Virus record (IMG/VR): IMGVR_UViG_3300025896_000051
Coordinates: 1 to 41,923 of that record
Source of the DNA: a virus
DNA length: 41,923 bases
Direction: 5' to 3' (one strand)
Shown in pieces: positions 14,837 to 21,930 of this stretch. The notes under the pieces were generated by a model that worked only from the letters and a program-made list of their open reading frames with translations, did no database searches and was not told the origin of the DNA. Numbering within the stretch: the stretch's first letter is position 1; each line of letters starts with the position of its first letter. The position numbers were made by a program, and so were the translations under genes.

Positions 14837-15246
14837 GCAAGCCGAAGTACTCGTGCGACGCGCCAGACCAGGCGCGCCTGAAGACCGCACGCCTCGAGAT
14901 CGAGGCCATCCTCCAGAAGCACGACCTCGCCGGCGCGGTGGTGCTGCACACCCCCGGCATGGCGGAATGGTTCTATCAGGTGAACCCGAGCTACTCCTGT
15001 CTGACCATTGATGAGGCCGCTGGAATCGCCAGGGTGCGGTCGAAGCTGGCCGACTACGGCGGCGACCAGGCGGCGCAGGTGCACGACTTGACCGCCACCG
15101 CAAATATGGCCGCCGCGATCTACGGGAACCTGCATCACGGCGCGCGCATGTTCCTGGAAGTGCAGCGCGTGGTCGACCGCGCCACGCGTGCAGCGCACGA
15201 AGCGCCGCGATTCGTGCCCGACCCCATGGAAGGAAAGCGCCAATGA
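14833..15246 (+). CDS. Hypothetical protein, 137 aa
   Basis: GTG 14833 overlaps the previous stop. A helical N-terminus is followed by AGAVVLHTPGMAEWFYQVNP, a core I recall in phage early proteins, with Trp/Phe-rich strands and a helical C-terminus. No active site is seen. It ends in an ATGA overlap. Confidence 0.55.
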   Translation: MSKPKYSCDAPDQARLKTARLEIEAILQKHDLAGAVVLHTPGMAEWFYQVNPSYSCLTIDEAAGIARVRSKLADYGGDQAAQVHDLTATANMAAAIYGNLHHGARMFLEVQRVVDRATRAAHEAPRFVPDPMEGKRQ

Positions 15247-15692
15247 GCCTGCCCTACGAAACCGCGACCAGCGGCGACAAGGCCCTCGCCGAGCTCCAGC
15301 GCGTGCTCCAGAAGTTCGGGTGTCAGAGCTTCGGCACGATGGTCGACCAGGAGAAAGGATCGACGCTGGTGCAGTTCCGCTGGCGCAACCGGACGGTCAG
15401 CCTCGAGGCGAGCTGGAAGGGCTACGCCGCCGCCTCGAAGCGCGCGCACCCGCACACCTACCGGTCGACCAGGAGCGTCGCCGAGCACGACCGGAAAGCG
15501 CTCGAGCAGGCCCAGATTAGCGTCTGCAGCGTGCTCCGGGATTGGGTGAAGGGCCAGGTGACGGCGATCGAGTGCGGCGTGATGAGCTTCGAAGCCGCGT
15601 TCATGCCGCACATGCTGCTCCAGGACGGTCGCCGCGTGCTGGACAAGGTCCAAGCCGACAACCTGCTGCCGGCGCCGGAGACTACGCCATGA
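15243..15692 (+). CDS. Conserved phage protein, 149 aa, unknown function
   Basis: The blocks FGCQSFGTMVDQEKGSTLVQF, RTVSLEASWKGYAAA, and SVLRDWVKGQVTAIECGVMS with SFEAAFMPHMLL form a pattern I recognise from many Pseudomonas and Xanthomonas phages. It is probably one alpha/beta domain. The family is conserved but unassigned. It has ATGA coupling on both sides. Confidence 0.65.
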   Translation: MSLPYETATSGDKALAELQRVLQKFGCQSFGTMVDQEKGSTLVQFRWRNRTVSLEASWKGYAAASKRAHPHTYRSTRSVAEHDRKALEQAQISVCSVLRDWVKGQVTAIECGVMSFEAAFMPHMLLQDGRRVLDKVQADNLLPAPETTP

Positions 15693-16918
15693 GCGAGATG
15701 CGCGCATCAATGCCGGCGGCCGTCAAAGGCCTGCGCCTCGGAGAGCATCCAGAACCGCACGCCGTCTGGTCGCTCGAGGAAGCCGCCTGGATCGAACAGC
15801 GCGACCAGCAGTGGCGACTGTGGGCCGAAAGCGCCGCCCCAGCGCCAGCAGCGCATCCGCGCCAGTTGGTGAGCGTGAGCAGCATCGACGTGGAGCGCCT
15901 GATTGCCGAGTGCTTGCCCGGCGGCTCTGTGTGCGACCCGCAGGCCGTGGCCGACAACATCCGGCGCTACTGCAATGCTTGGCCAGGTGCAGCGCCAGCA
16001 GCGCAGCCGCTGACGGAAGCCCCGGCCGAACTTCGCGGGCTCGACACTGCGAGCCGGGTGCGGTTCTACGAGCACGACTTCTACGTGCTGTCGAACTTCA
16101 GCGCCTTCACCCTGTACTGGCGTGGGCTGCGCTTCGACACCAGCGAGGCCGCCTATCACTTCGAGAAGTTCACCGACTCGGATGGCGCAATGGCTGACGT
16201 TGCCGCGATCCGGCACGCCATCCTCAAGGCGCCGTCAGCGCATGAAGCTTTCAAGATCGCCGAGCGCAACAAGGCTCACCGCCGCCCCGATTGGGACGAC
16301 GTGAAGGTCGGGATCATGCTCGACATCCTGCGCGCCAAGGCGCAGCAGCACGAGTACGTGCGCCGCAAGCTGCTGGACACTGGCATCCGCGAGCTTGTCG
16401 AGGACTCCTGGCGCGATGACTTCTGGGGTTGGGGGCCGAACCGCGACGGCAAGAACATGCTCGGCCGCCTCTGGATGCAGGTACGCGCCGAACTGCGCGC
16501 AGCAGGAGCCACCCATGCCTGGGACACCCAAACCGAATTTTGTTGGCTGGTAGAAGAGTTCGCGCCGAACGGCAACAGCACCGGCCGCTACATGCTGGAC
16601 ATGGGTTCTCTTGCCATCACTCACGACGTGTATGCGGCGCGTAGGCTGCGGCGCGAGCAGTCAGCAGGCTTCCGAGCGCTGGACATGAAGGAACGCCACG
16701 GAGGCGACTGGCGGCCTGTGGAGCACGGCTTTGAGCCCGCCCCAGCAGCGCAGCCGGCGATGCCGGAGCCGGTGGCCCTGGTCCAGTTCCTGGAAGGCCT
16801 GCTTTCGACCTGGGGCCGCCCGCCGACCGAGCAGGAGCTCCGCGCTGCAGCTCACGCGCTGACGGCGCGCGCCGACCGGATCGCCTGCGCCAGGACTCAG
16901 GAGAGCGACGGTGCGTGA
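15689..16918 (+). CDS. NADAR-domain protein (YbiA-like N-glycosidase)
   Basis: The protein has 409 residues. The NADAR domain spans about 124-270: FYEHDFYVLSNFSAFTLYWR, FDTSEAAYHFEKF, the catalytic-side WRDDFWGWGPNRDGKNMLG, and LWMQVRAEL. The family cleaves N-glycosidic bonds of ADP-ribose-type or riboflavin-pathway compounds, and some members remove ADP-ribose from guanine in DNA. The flanks are Ala/Pro linkers and small extra modules, with a further domain at about 280-350. In a phage the likely job is to undo a host ADP-ribosylation defence; that is inference. Confidence 0.85.
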   Translation: MSEMRASMPAAVKGLRLGEHPEPHAVWSLEEAAWIEQRDQQWRLWAESAAPAPAAHPRQLVSVSSIDVERLIAECLPGGSVCDPQAVADNIRRYCNAWPGAAPAAQPLTEAPAELRGLDTASRVRFYEHDFYVLSNFSAFTLYWRGLRFDTSEAAYHFEKFTDSDGAMADVAAIRHAILKAPSAHEAFKIAERNKAHRRPDWDDVKVGIMLDILRAKAQQHEYVRRKLLDTGIRELVEDSWRDDFWGWGPNRDGKNMLGRLWMQVRAELRAAGATHAWDTQTEFCWLVEEFAPNGNSTGRYMLDMGSLAITHDVYAARRLRREQSAGFRALDMKERHGGDWRPVEHGFEPAPAAQPAMPEPVALVQFLEGLLSTWGRPPTEQELRAAAHALTARADRIACARTQESDGA

Positions 16919-17480
16919 GCGACCTGTCCTCTTCACCGGCGCCATGGTGCGCGCCATCCTGTCGGGCCAGAAGACTCAGACCCGGCGCCTGTGCAAGCTG
17001 CCCATGCGCTCGAGCATGCCGGAACCTGAGCTGCTGTCCCTGGTGCAGCAGTGCCCCTACGGAACGATCGGAGACCGCCTGTGGGTGCGCGAGACGCAGC
17101 TGGACCTCGGCGCATGCCGCCTCTATCGAGCCGACCAGAACGCCGAGCAGGAGCGCCAGCTGGTCGCTCCGCGGCAGAAGTGGGTGCCGAGCATTCACAT
17201 GCCGCGCAGCGCGGCGCGGATCATCCTCGAGGTCACCGGGATCCGCGTCGAGCGCCTGCAGGACATCAGCGAGGCGGACGCGCGCGCGGAGGGTGTGCGG
17301 CCGGAGCCGCGATGCCTCCAGGAAGACGACACGGATGCCTTCCGCCGCATCGGGCCGGTGCGCGACGCCAGCTTCCCGATCGCCAGGTACGCCGCGCTCT
17401 GGGAATCGATCAACGGTCCGGGCAGCTGGGCGGCTAATCCGTTTGTCTGGTGCGTCAGCTTCAGGCGCGTTGAACCATGA
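16911..17480 (+). CDS. ASCH-domain-like protein
   Basis: The protein has 189 residues. The pattern RPVLFTGAMVRAILSGQKTQ-TRR, GDRLWVRET, IHMPRSAARIILEVTGIRVE, LQDISEADARAEGV and SWAANPFVWCVSF is the phage ASCH-type family. ASCH folds are PUA-like and bind RNA or modified bases; E. coli YqfB of this class hydrolyses N4-acetylcytidine. The Lys/Thr in GQKTQTRR lines the pocket in known members. GTG 16911 overlaps the NADAR gene by eight bases, so two base/nucleotide-modification proteins are coupled. Confidence 0.82.
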   Translation: MRERPVLFTGAMVRAILSGQKTQTRRLCKLPMRSSMPEPELLSLVQQCPYGTIGDRLWVRETQLDLGACRLYRADQNAEQERQLVAPRQKWVPSIHMPRSAARIILEVTGIRVERLQDISEADARAEGVRPEPRCLQEDDTDAFRRIGPVRDASFPIARYAALWESINGPGSWAANPFVWCVSFRRVEP

Positions 17481-17905
17481 GGCGCTGCTCCTGCTGCCGA
17501 GTTGAGAAGGCGCTCGACCAGTTCTACGGCGACGCGCGACGGCCAGACGGCCTGAAATCACAGTGCAAGACTTGCCATTGCAAAGGGTCCATCGCCACGC
17601 GAGATCCTGAGCGGACGCGCCGATCACGAACGGCATCTGCGCGACGCACGCGAGCCGCGTATCCCGAAAGATTCCGCTTGCGGGAGCGCTTGGCGTCCAA
17701 GCGGAGAGTGAAGTCGGAGAAGACTGCGGCTAGGACAGCGCTCAACGCGGCGGTTCGGTCTGGCGCGCTGCAGCGCCCTGATCGCTGTCAACAGTGCACG
17801 CAGATTGCGAAGGTGCACGGCCATCACGAAGACTACGGCCAGCCGCTGCAGGTTCGTTGGCTTTGCCCGCAGTGCCACGCGGACGTCCATCGAACGGAGA
17901 CATGA
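17477..17905 (+). CDS. Zinc/HNH-like protein, 142 aa
   Basis: An N-terminal CSCC and CKTCHCK zinc ribbon (4-35) is followed by a basic helical linker (about 45-85) and an HNH-like half: CQQC, then VHGHHEDYGQPLQVRWLCPQ, CHADVH. The last part matches HNH proteins in phages. It may be a nicking nuclease, or a DNA-binding protein if a catalytic residue is missing. It overlaps both neighbours. Confidence 0.65.
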   Translation: MRRCSCCRVEKALDQFYGDARRPDGLKSQCKTCHCKGSIATRDPERTRRSRTASARRTRAAYPERFRLRERLASKRRVKSEKTAARTALNAAVRSGALQRPDRCQQCTQIAKVHGHHEDYGQPLQVRWLCPQCHADVHRTET

Positions 17906-18390
17906 TGCCCATCAAGCCTGAGAACCGCAACCGCTACCCCGCGCATTGGCCGGAGATCCGGCTGCAGATACTCGAGCGCGCGCACTGGCGCTGCGAGCAC
18001 CCGGAGTGCGGCGCGCACCAGTACGCCATCGGACGCTGGCAGCTGAAAGACGACGGCTCGCCGCGCTGGGAACCGATCAAAGGGAACACGCCGGCCACGA
18101 CACAGCAGGATCGGACCATGCACCGCGCCGGAGTCGGCCAGGACTCCGCCGGCAACCCCTGGACCTACGCGGCAGCCCGGGCCTTCCTGAAGGAATACGC
18201 CTGGGAAGACCCTCAGCCCATCATCATCGTCCTGACGGTGGCGCACCTGAACCACCAGCCCGAGGATTGCCGCCCGGAGAACCTGCGCGCATGGTGCCAG
18301 CGGCACCACCTCGCCTATGACCTCGAGCACCACCAGCAGAATGCACGCGCGACCAGGCGCGCCCGCCGTGCGATCGGCGAGCTGTTCTGA
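17902..18390 (+). CDS. HNH nuclease-like protein, 162 aa
   Basis: The zinc and HNH residues are in order: WRCEHPECGAHQ, then LTVAHLNHQPEDCRPENLRA, WCQRHHLAYD. The spacing CxxxxC, H...N...C..HH is that of a family often annotated HNH endonuclease in Pseudomonas and Ralstonia phages. Two ATGs in tandem (17902, 17905) could serve; the first overlaps the upstream TGA. It forms a tandem pair with the preceding zinc/HNH gene. Confidence 0.72.
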   Translation: MMPIKPENRNRYPAHWPEIRLQILERAHWRCEHPECGAHQYAIGRWQLKDDGSPRWEPIKGNTPATTQQDRTMHRAGVGQDSAGNPWTYAAARAFLKEYAWEDPQPIIIVLTVAHLNHQPEDCRPENLRAWCQRHHLAYDLEHHQQNARATRRARRAIGELF

Positions 18391-18405
18391 CCACCAGGAG
18401 AACCC

Positions 18406-18642
18406 ATGCAGCACCTCACCATGACCCTGAGCAAGCTGGCCAGCAGCGGCGAGCCGCAGGAGCTCTTCGCCGGCCTGCTGCGCCAGGACGGCCGCATCAC
18501 GCTCATCGCCGACGAACAGCCGGCGGCCGCGAACATGGCCGCCTCGGTCGAGATCGACCGCACCGAGGCGATCCGGCTGATCAACCACCTGCGCCAGGTG
18601 TTCGGCATCGGCCGGCAGGAGCTCGCCGAGATCCAGCCGTGA
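18406..18642 (+). CDS. Hypothetical protein, 78 aa
   Basis: CAGGAG lies before ATG 18406. The protein has a beta segment (GRITLIADEQPAA) and a helix (RTEAIRLINHLRQVFGI). It resembles small phage proteins with an EAxxLINxL helix; no function is known. The stop overlaps the next GTG. Confidence 0.55.
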   Translation: MQHLTMTLSKLASSGEPQELFAGLLRQDGRITLIADEQPAAANMAASVEIDRTEAIRLINHLRQVFGIGRQELAEIQP

Positions 18643-19121
18643 GCACGAAAGACATCAGCGACCTGCAGGTGCTCGAGGCCTGCCGCGACTGGCCGGCAGC
18701 GGTGACCTTTGCCGACCTCCTGCTGGCGGCCCGGCACCAGCAGCACCCGAAAGTCGCGTTCCGCGCGCTCGAGCGCGCCGCGCGCCGCGGGCTGATCGAA
18801 TACGGCGTCAGCCTGCGCACGGCATGGGTCACGGCCGCCGGCGCAGAGCTGCTCCAGCAGCACGGCCGCCCGACGGAGCGCCAGCGCGCCGAGCCGAACG
18901 GCGACGGCTGCATCGGCCTCCAGGTGCTGTGCAGCACCGGCGGCGAGCTCCGCCAGGCTTGGTACCAGCCGGTGCGTCTGGAGCTCTGGAAAGAGCACCG
19001 GGACCGGCCCGGCTTCACCCTGATGCTGCAGACCGACCTGCGCATGCTGCTGGGCCCGGACGACCTCCAGGTGCTCGCGATGGCGCCCTACACCCTGCCG
19101 GCCGAACAGCCGACGGTCTGA
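18639..19121 (+). CDS. Winged-helix-like protein, 160 aa
   Basis: The N-terminal 65 residues look like a winged helix (DISDLQVLEACRDWPA, KVAFRALERAARRGLIEYGV, LRTAWVTAAGAELL), a pattern I recall in phage early genes. The second half (CIGLQVLCSTGGELRQAWYQ on) is beta-rich. It may be a transcription regulator. It ends just before the first hairpin-promoter module. Confidence 0.55.
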   Translation: MSTKDISDLQVLEACRDWPAAVTFADLLLAARHQQHPKVAFRALERAARRGLIEYGVSLRTAWVTAAGAELLQQHGRPTERQRAEPNGDGCIGLQVLCSTGGELRQAWYQPVRLELWKEHRDRPGFTLMLQTDLRMLLGPDDLQVLAMAPYTLPAEQPTV

Positions 19122-19124
19122 CCC

Positions 19125-19138
19125 GTTCCACGTGGAAC
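19125..19138. other. parS-core palindrome GTTCCACGTGGAAC
   Basis: This is a perfect 14-bp palindrome. It equals the core of the chromosomal parS site bound by ParB in Pseudomonas and, with one or two changes, in most bacteria. The outermost T/A of the 16-bp site are C/C here. It overlaps the end of the 160-residue gene region and starts the first intergenic module. No parA or parB is seen in the window. Confidence 0.6.
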
Positions 19139-19240
19139 CCCCATGGTCGCGGGGGTGCGCAGTGCTTCACGCTCTTCCGCTTGCTTATATGCGAGCGCAG
19201 TCGCATAGTGAAGACATCGACAACGCACCAGGAGCCAACG
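19138..19240 (+). promoter_or_regulatory. Hairpin-promoter module 1
   Basis: The hairpin is CCCCC-N8-GGGGG (19138-19155). The promoter-like pair is TTGCTT (19181-19186) and CATAGT (19204-19209), 17 bases apart. The spacer holds a perfect operator-like dyad TATGCGA-N6-TCGCATA (19188-19207). Then come CATCGACA and the leader with AGGAG before ATG 19241. The same layout recurs at 19764 and 20990. Confidence 0.6.
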
Positions 19241-19387
19241 ATGCAAACCCTCGAAGCGACCTACACCACCGAGAGCCAGGCGGAGACTTTCTGCCACACC
19301 TTCAACCGGTACGTCAGCCGCGGCCAGACCGCCAGCTGGCGCCGGGTTGGCCCGGGCCAATACGAAGTCTGGGTCTCCCTGGTCTGA
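19241..19387 (+). CDS. Small protein, 48 aa, first gene after module 1
   Basis: The leader CACCAGGAGCCAACG precedes ATG 19241. The peptide reads QAETFCHTFNRYVSRG, then WRRVGPGQYEVWVSLV. It looks like a small helix plus beta hairpin. Family unknown; very small genes like this directly under a promoter are often anti-host factors, an inference. Confidence 0.55.
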   Translation: MQTLEATYTTESQAETFCHTFNRYVSRGQTASWRRVGPGQYEVWVSLV

Positions 19388-19400
19388 GAGGGAGAGCAGC

Positions 19401-19757
19401 ATGGCCACGGTGATCTACAGCTGCAAGCACTGCAAGGTCGGCAAGCGAGTCGACTACCCCCAGCGCGACCAGGCGCGCGCCAGCTGGTGGCGCCCGGGCG
19501 GCGCGGAGGGCCGCGTCTACCCGGGCAGCTACGTGCACTACGCGAAGCGGGGCGGCAGGTTCAATGTCGGCGACGGCGTCTGCAGCGAGTGCGGCCGCGC
19601 GATGACCTGGGGATTCCTGCAGGCTTGGACGAACCCGAGCACGAAGTGCGACGCCCGCTGCGAGCACGCGCGCGGCTTCAAGTGCGACTGCAGCTGCGGC
19701 GGAGAGAACCACGGCTCCGGCTGGGGCGGCCTCTTCACCGGCCTGCTGGCAGCCTGA
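19401..19757 (+). CDS. Cys-rich zinc protein, 118 aa
   Basis: Multiple zinc pairs are visible: CKHCKVGKR (8-16), CSEC near 63, then CDARCEHARGFKCDCSCGG near the C-terminus. The last segment (C-x3-C-x7-C-x-C-x-C-GG-ENHG) recurs in phage proteins of unknown function. A purine-rich RBS lies before ATG 19401. It probably binds nucleic acid or acts as a structural zinc fold. Confidence 0.6.
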   Translation: MATVIYSCKHCKVGKRVDYPQRDQARASWWRPGGAEGRVYPGSYVHYAKRGGRFNVGDGVCSECGRAMTWGFLQAWTNPSTKCDARCEHARGFKCDCSCGGENHGSGWGGLFTGLLAA

Positions 19758-19763
19758 CCAGAA

Positions 19764-19876
19764 CCCCCCTCTTCAGGGGGGATCAACTGCGCATTGTTGC
19801 GCGGTTCTTGGCTTGCTTATGTGCGAGTGTCGGCCCATAGTGGAGCCATCGACACACACCACGCAGGAGCCGCAAC
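19764..19876 (+). promoter_or_regulatory. Hairpin-promoter module 2
   Basis: The hairpin has a 7-bp stem CCCCCCT-cttc-AGGGGGG (19764-19781). A small dyad GCGCA-ttgt-TGCGC follows (about 19790-19803). The promoter pair TTGCTT (19813-19818) and CATAGT (19836-19841) has a 17-base spacer, then GAGCCATCGACA and an AGGAG leader. It matches modules 1 and 3; the C/G hairpin would end upstream transcripts weakly, as there is no T-tract. Confidence 0.6.
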
Positions 19877-20074
19877 ATGACCAGCCAAGCCTACCAGAAA
19901 GCCCTCGTCGAGCACGACGCCGCCATGGCGATCTTCCACCGGGTGCGCGACGACTACCGGGCCGGCCGCGCCACCGATGACGAATTCCTGGCCGCGCGCG
20001 CACGATTCGCCGCCGCCACCGCGGTCTACGACGCCGCCTTCGCCCTCGAGGCGGAGCGCGGAGAGCAAGCCTGA
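19877..20074 (+). CDS. Small helical protein, 65 aa
   Basis: It is an all-helical pattern (QKALVEHDAAMAIFHRVRDD, then DEFLAARARFAAATAVYDAA). This is a family of short coiled proteins seen in Pseudomonas phages; no function is known. It is the first gene after module 2. Confidence 0.6.
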   Translation: MTSQAYQKALVEHDAAMAIFHRVRDDYRAGRATDDEFLAARARFAAATAVYDAAFALEAERGEQA

Positions 20075-20087
20075 GCCGGAGAGCACG

Positions 20088-20342
20088 ATGACCAGCCAAG
20101 CACTCGCCTCCGGCCGCAAGATGGCCGAACAGCTGCACCACGCAAGCACCCTGCAGGAGCTGGACTCGCTCTACCTCGAGTGGGTCGGGTACAGCATCGT
20201 CCAGGATGACCCGGAGATCACGGTCGACGCCTTGAACGACATGCTGCAGGGCTACCTGAACGAGGTCCTGGCCAGCACCGGCGTGGCCTGGATCGATGCC
20301 CATGCCGAGCTCCCCGCGGATGCGAACGGAGGTGCGGCATGA
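20088..20342 (+). CDS. Hypothetical protein, 84 aa
   Basis: The helical protein has LHHASTLQELDSLYLEWVGY, then DDPEITVDALNDMLQGYLNE. GAGAGCACG is near ATG 20088. It begins with the same three residues (MTSQ) as the gene before it. The family is unknown. ATGA overlap with the next gene. Confidence 0.5.
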   Translation: MTSQALASGRKMAEQLHHASTLQELDSLYLEWVGYSIVQDDPEITVDALNDMLQGYLNEVLASTGVAWIDAHAELPADANGGAA

Positions 20343-20497
20343 CCCTGACCGAACGCCTCCAGGCCGCCTACCGCGCCCACGCCGCCTGCAGCCGGCGGCA
20401 CGACCTCGCCGGAGCCTTGCTGGCCAAGAGCCGCATAGCCGCCATCAAGGCCCAGATCCAGAAGCGCCTCGAGCAGCGCGCCGGCGCCCAGGGCTGA
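20339..20497 (+). CDS. Small basic protein, 52 aa
   Basis: It overlaps the previous stop (ATGA). It is one helical hairpin (ERLQAAYRAHAACSRRHDLA, then KSRIAAIKAQIQKRLEQR), basic overall. Possibly nucleic-acid binding; unknown. Confidence 0.5.
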   Translation: MTLTERLQAAYRAHAACSRRHDLAGALLAKSRIAAIKAQIQKRLEQRAGAQG

Positions 20498-20522
20498 ACT
20501 TCACCACCACCAGGAGCCAACG

Positions 20523-20708
20523 ATGAAGACACTGCATCCGTCCCAGACACCGGAGTATTGGGAGCGCCTCGCACTCGAGGAACGCACCCTTGCCGCCAGC
20601 GAGCGTAGCCTCCCCTGGGTGACCACCGAGAGCACCCGTGTGCGCGAGCAGAACGCGCGCGAATACGAGGAAACGGCGCGCCGCCTGCGCGAGGGAGAGG
20701 CAGCATGA
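20523..20708 (+). CDS. Small hypothetical protein, 61 aa
   Basis: The leader ACCACCAGGAGCCAACG lies before ATG 20523. The chain is helical and charged (YWERLALEERTLAASERSL, then REYEETARRLREGE). No family is recognised. ATGA coupling with the next gene. Confidence 0.5.
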   Translation: MKTLHPSQTPEYWERLALEERTLAASERSLPWVTTESTRVREQNAREYEETARRLREGEAA

Positions 20709-20980
20709 AATTCCACGACTGGAACGAGACGCTGGGCCTGTCCCTGGTGACCGACGAAGACGGATCCAACTGGCGATACGAGCGGCAGCGTCCGACCGGC
20801 TGCGCGCCGCTCGAGGCGACGCCGAGCTGGCTGCTCCGCCAGGGCCACTACGTCGCCAACGCGATCGCGCAGGGCCTCGTGATCGTCGGCCGGCGCATCG
20901 AGCTCGTGCCGCAGGACTGGAAGCGGCACGCCGGGCGCGATCCCAGGTGGGAGGGCCGGTGTATGACCGGCGCCGGCTGA
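20705..20980 (+). CDS. Hypothetical protein, 91 aa
   Basis: The N-terminal half is beta-rich (LGLSLVTDEDGSNWRYERQ), followed by SWLLRQGHYVANAIAQGLVI. No family is recognised. It ends ten bases before module 3. Confidence 0.5.
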   Translation: MKFHDWNETLGLSLVTDEDGSNWRYERQRPTGCAPLEATPSWLLRQGHYVANAIAQGLVIVGRRIELVPQDWKRHAGRDPRWEGRCMTGAG

Positions 20981-20989
20981 ACTTCCACG

Positions 20990-21104
20990 CCCCCCATCAA
21001 TGAGGGGGGTCTCCTGCGGAATTGTCCCGCATCTTTGGCTTGCATATGTGCCAGCTATGGCGCATCGTAGAGCCATCGCAACGACAGACACCCAGGAGCC
21101 GAAC
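20990..21104 (+). promoter_or_regulatory. Hairpin-promoter module 3
   Basis: The hairpin is CCCCCC-N8-GGGGGG (20990-21009). The dyad TGCGG-N7-CCGCA lies next to it. The promoter pair TTGCAT (21040-21045) and CATCGT (21063-21068) has a 17-base spacer. That spacer carries ATGTGCC-N6-GGCGCAT, which parallels the perfect dyad of module 1. GAGCCATCG and an AGGAG leader follow. Confidence 0.6.
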
Positions 21105-21325
21105 ATGACCAGCAGCACCGCACGCAAGCAAAGCGCCGCCGAAGCCTACGCCGCCCGCCGCGCCGCGATCGAAGCGCACCTCAGCACGATCGACCTCGGC
21201 CTCGAGCGCCACGAGAAGCGCCAGGCCGCGGACGCGCGGAATTGGGCTTCGCCGGCGACCTCGCCGAAGTCGAGCGCCTCCTCGCGGAAGCCGCCCGGAT
21301 CCTCGGCGCCAAGCAAGCCGCCTGA
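21105..21325 (+). pseudogene. Frameshifted small gene
   Basis: From ATG 21105 the frame codes a helical protein up to QAADARNW, then turns into Ser/Pro-rich text. Reading one base back from the GGG at 21244-21246 gives GFAGDLAEVERLLAEAARIL and a stop at 21323-21325, a natural ending (I recall DWGFVGDL-type endings in small phage proteins). So one G seems to be missing. Left uncorrected, the frame runs on into the next gene and would make a 166-residue fusion. No slippery heptamer is present, so mutation or sequence error is likelier than programmed shifting. Confidence 0.55.
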
Positions 21326-21356
21326 ACCACCATCCACCCGCACCAGGAGCCCGACC

Positions 21357-21605
21357 ATGCAAGCCACCAGCACCGCCAGCACCAGCGCCGCCAAGCCGGC
21401 ACCGCGCCGCGAGCGCACCACGATCGAGACGAACCGGTTCTACCGGAGCCACCTGCGCCAGCCCAGCGGCCGCGGAAGCTGGCTCTTCGAGAACCGCGCC
21501 GGCGAGGTCCTGTTCCACTGCAACGACACCTACGCCGCCGCGCGCAAGGCCGCGATCGCCTGGGGCACCGAGCAGGGCATCGACGTCCTCTACACCTGCC
21601 CCTGA
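21357..21605 (+). CDS. Hypothetical protein, 82 aa
   Basis: CAGGAG lies before ATG 21357. A disordered basic N-terminus is followed by a compact domain (TNRFYRSHLRQPSGRGSWLF, then EVLFHCNDTYAAARKAAIAW). It is in frame with the broken gene upstream, so gene callers may fuse the two. The family is unknown. Confidence 0.6.
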   Translation: MQATSTASTSAAKPAPRRERTTIETNRFYRSHLRQPSGRGSWLFENRAGEVLFHCNDTYAAARKAAIAWGTEQGIDVLYTCP

Positions 21606-21639
21606 GCAAGCCCGCCAGCACCACCACCGGGAGCCACGA

Positions 21640-21930
21640 ATGAACATCCAGCTCAGCCGCGCGCTGACCATCCTGGCGCGAGCCGAAGCGCTCGAGCACG
21701 ACCTCCACGCGGAGCGCGCCGCGATGCGCGCACCCAGCGAGTGCAGCGCGCTGATCCGCCGCGGCCAGGCGCGCCGCGACCGCCTCGCCCGCAAGCACGC
21801 CGAGAGCGAGGCCCGGCGGCCCCTGCGGCTGATCCAGCGCGAGGCCCAGCGCCGCGCCGGATTCACCCCCTGCAGCGCGGATCCGAAGTGGCAGGCGATC
21901 GTGGGCCGGTGCTGCCGGTTCGGGCGATGA
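21640..21930 (+). CDS. Basic helical protein, 96 aa
   Basis: It is mostly Arg/Ala-rich helix (LARAEALEHDLHAERAAM, LIRRGQARRDRLARKHAES) with a Cys-containing end (CCRFGR). A GGGAGCC leader precedes ATG 21640. Nucleic-acid binding is possible. Confidence 0.5.
   Translation: MNIQLSRALTILARAEALEHDLHAERAAMRAPSECSALIRRGQARRDRLARKHAESEARRPLRLIQREAQRRAGFTPCSADPKWQAIVGRCCRFGR

Noticed and set aside
19764-21009. C/G hairpins at 19764 and 20990 considered as further attC sites
   Set aside because: They lack the RYYYAAC and GTTRRRY boxes and paired L arms; they fit terminator-like hairpins in front of promoters.
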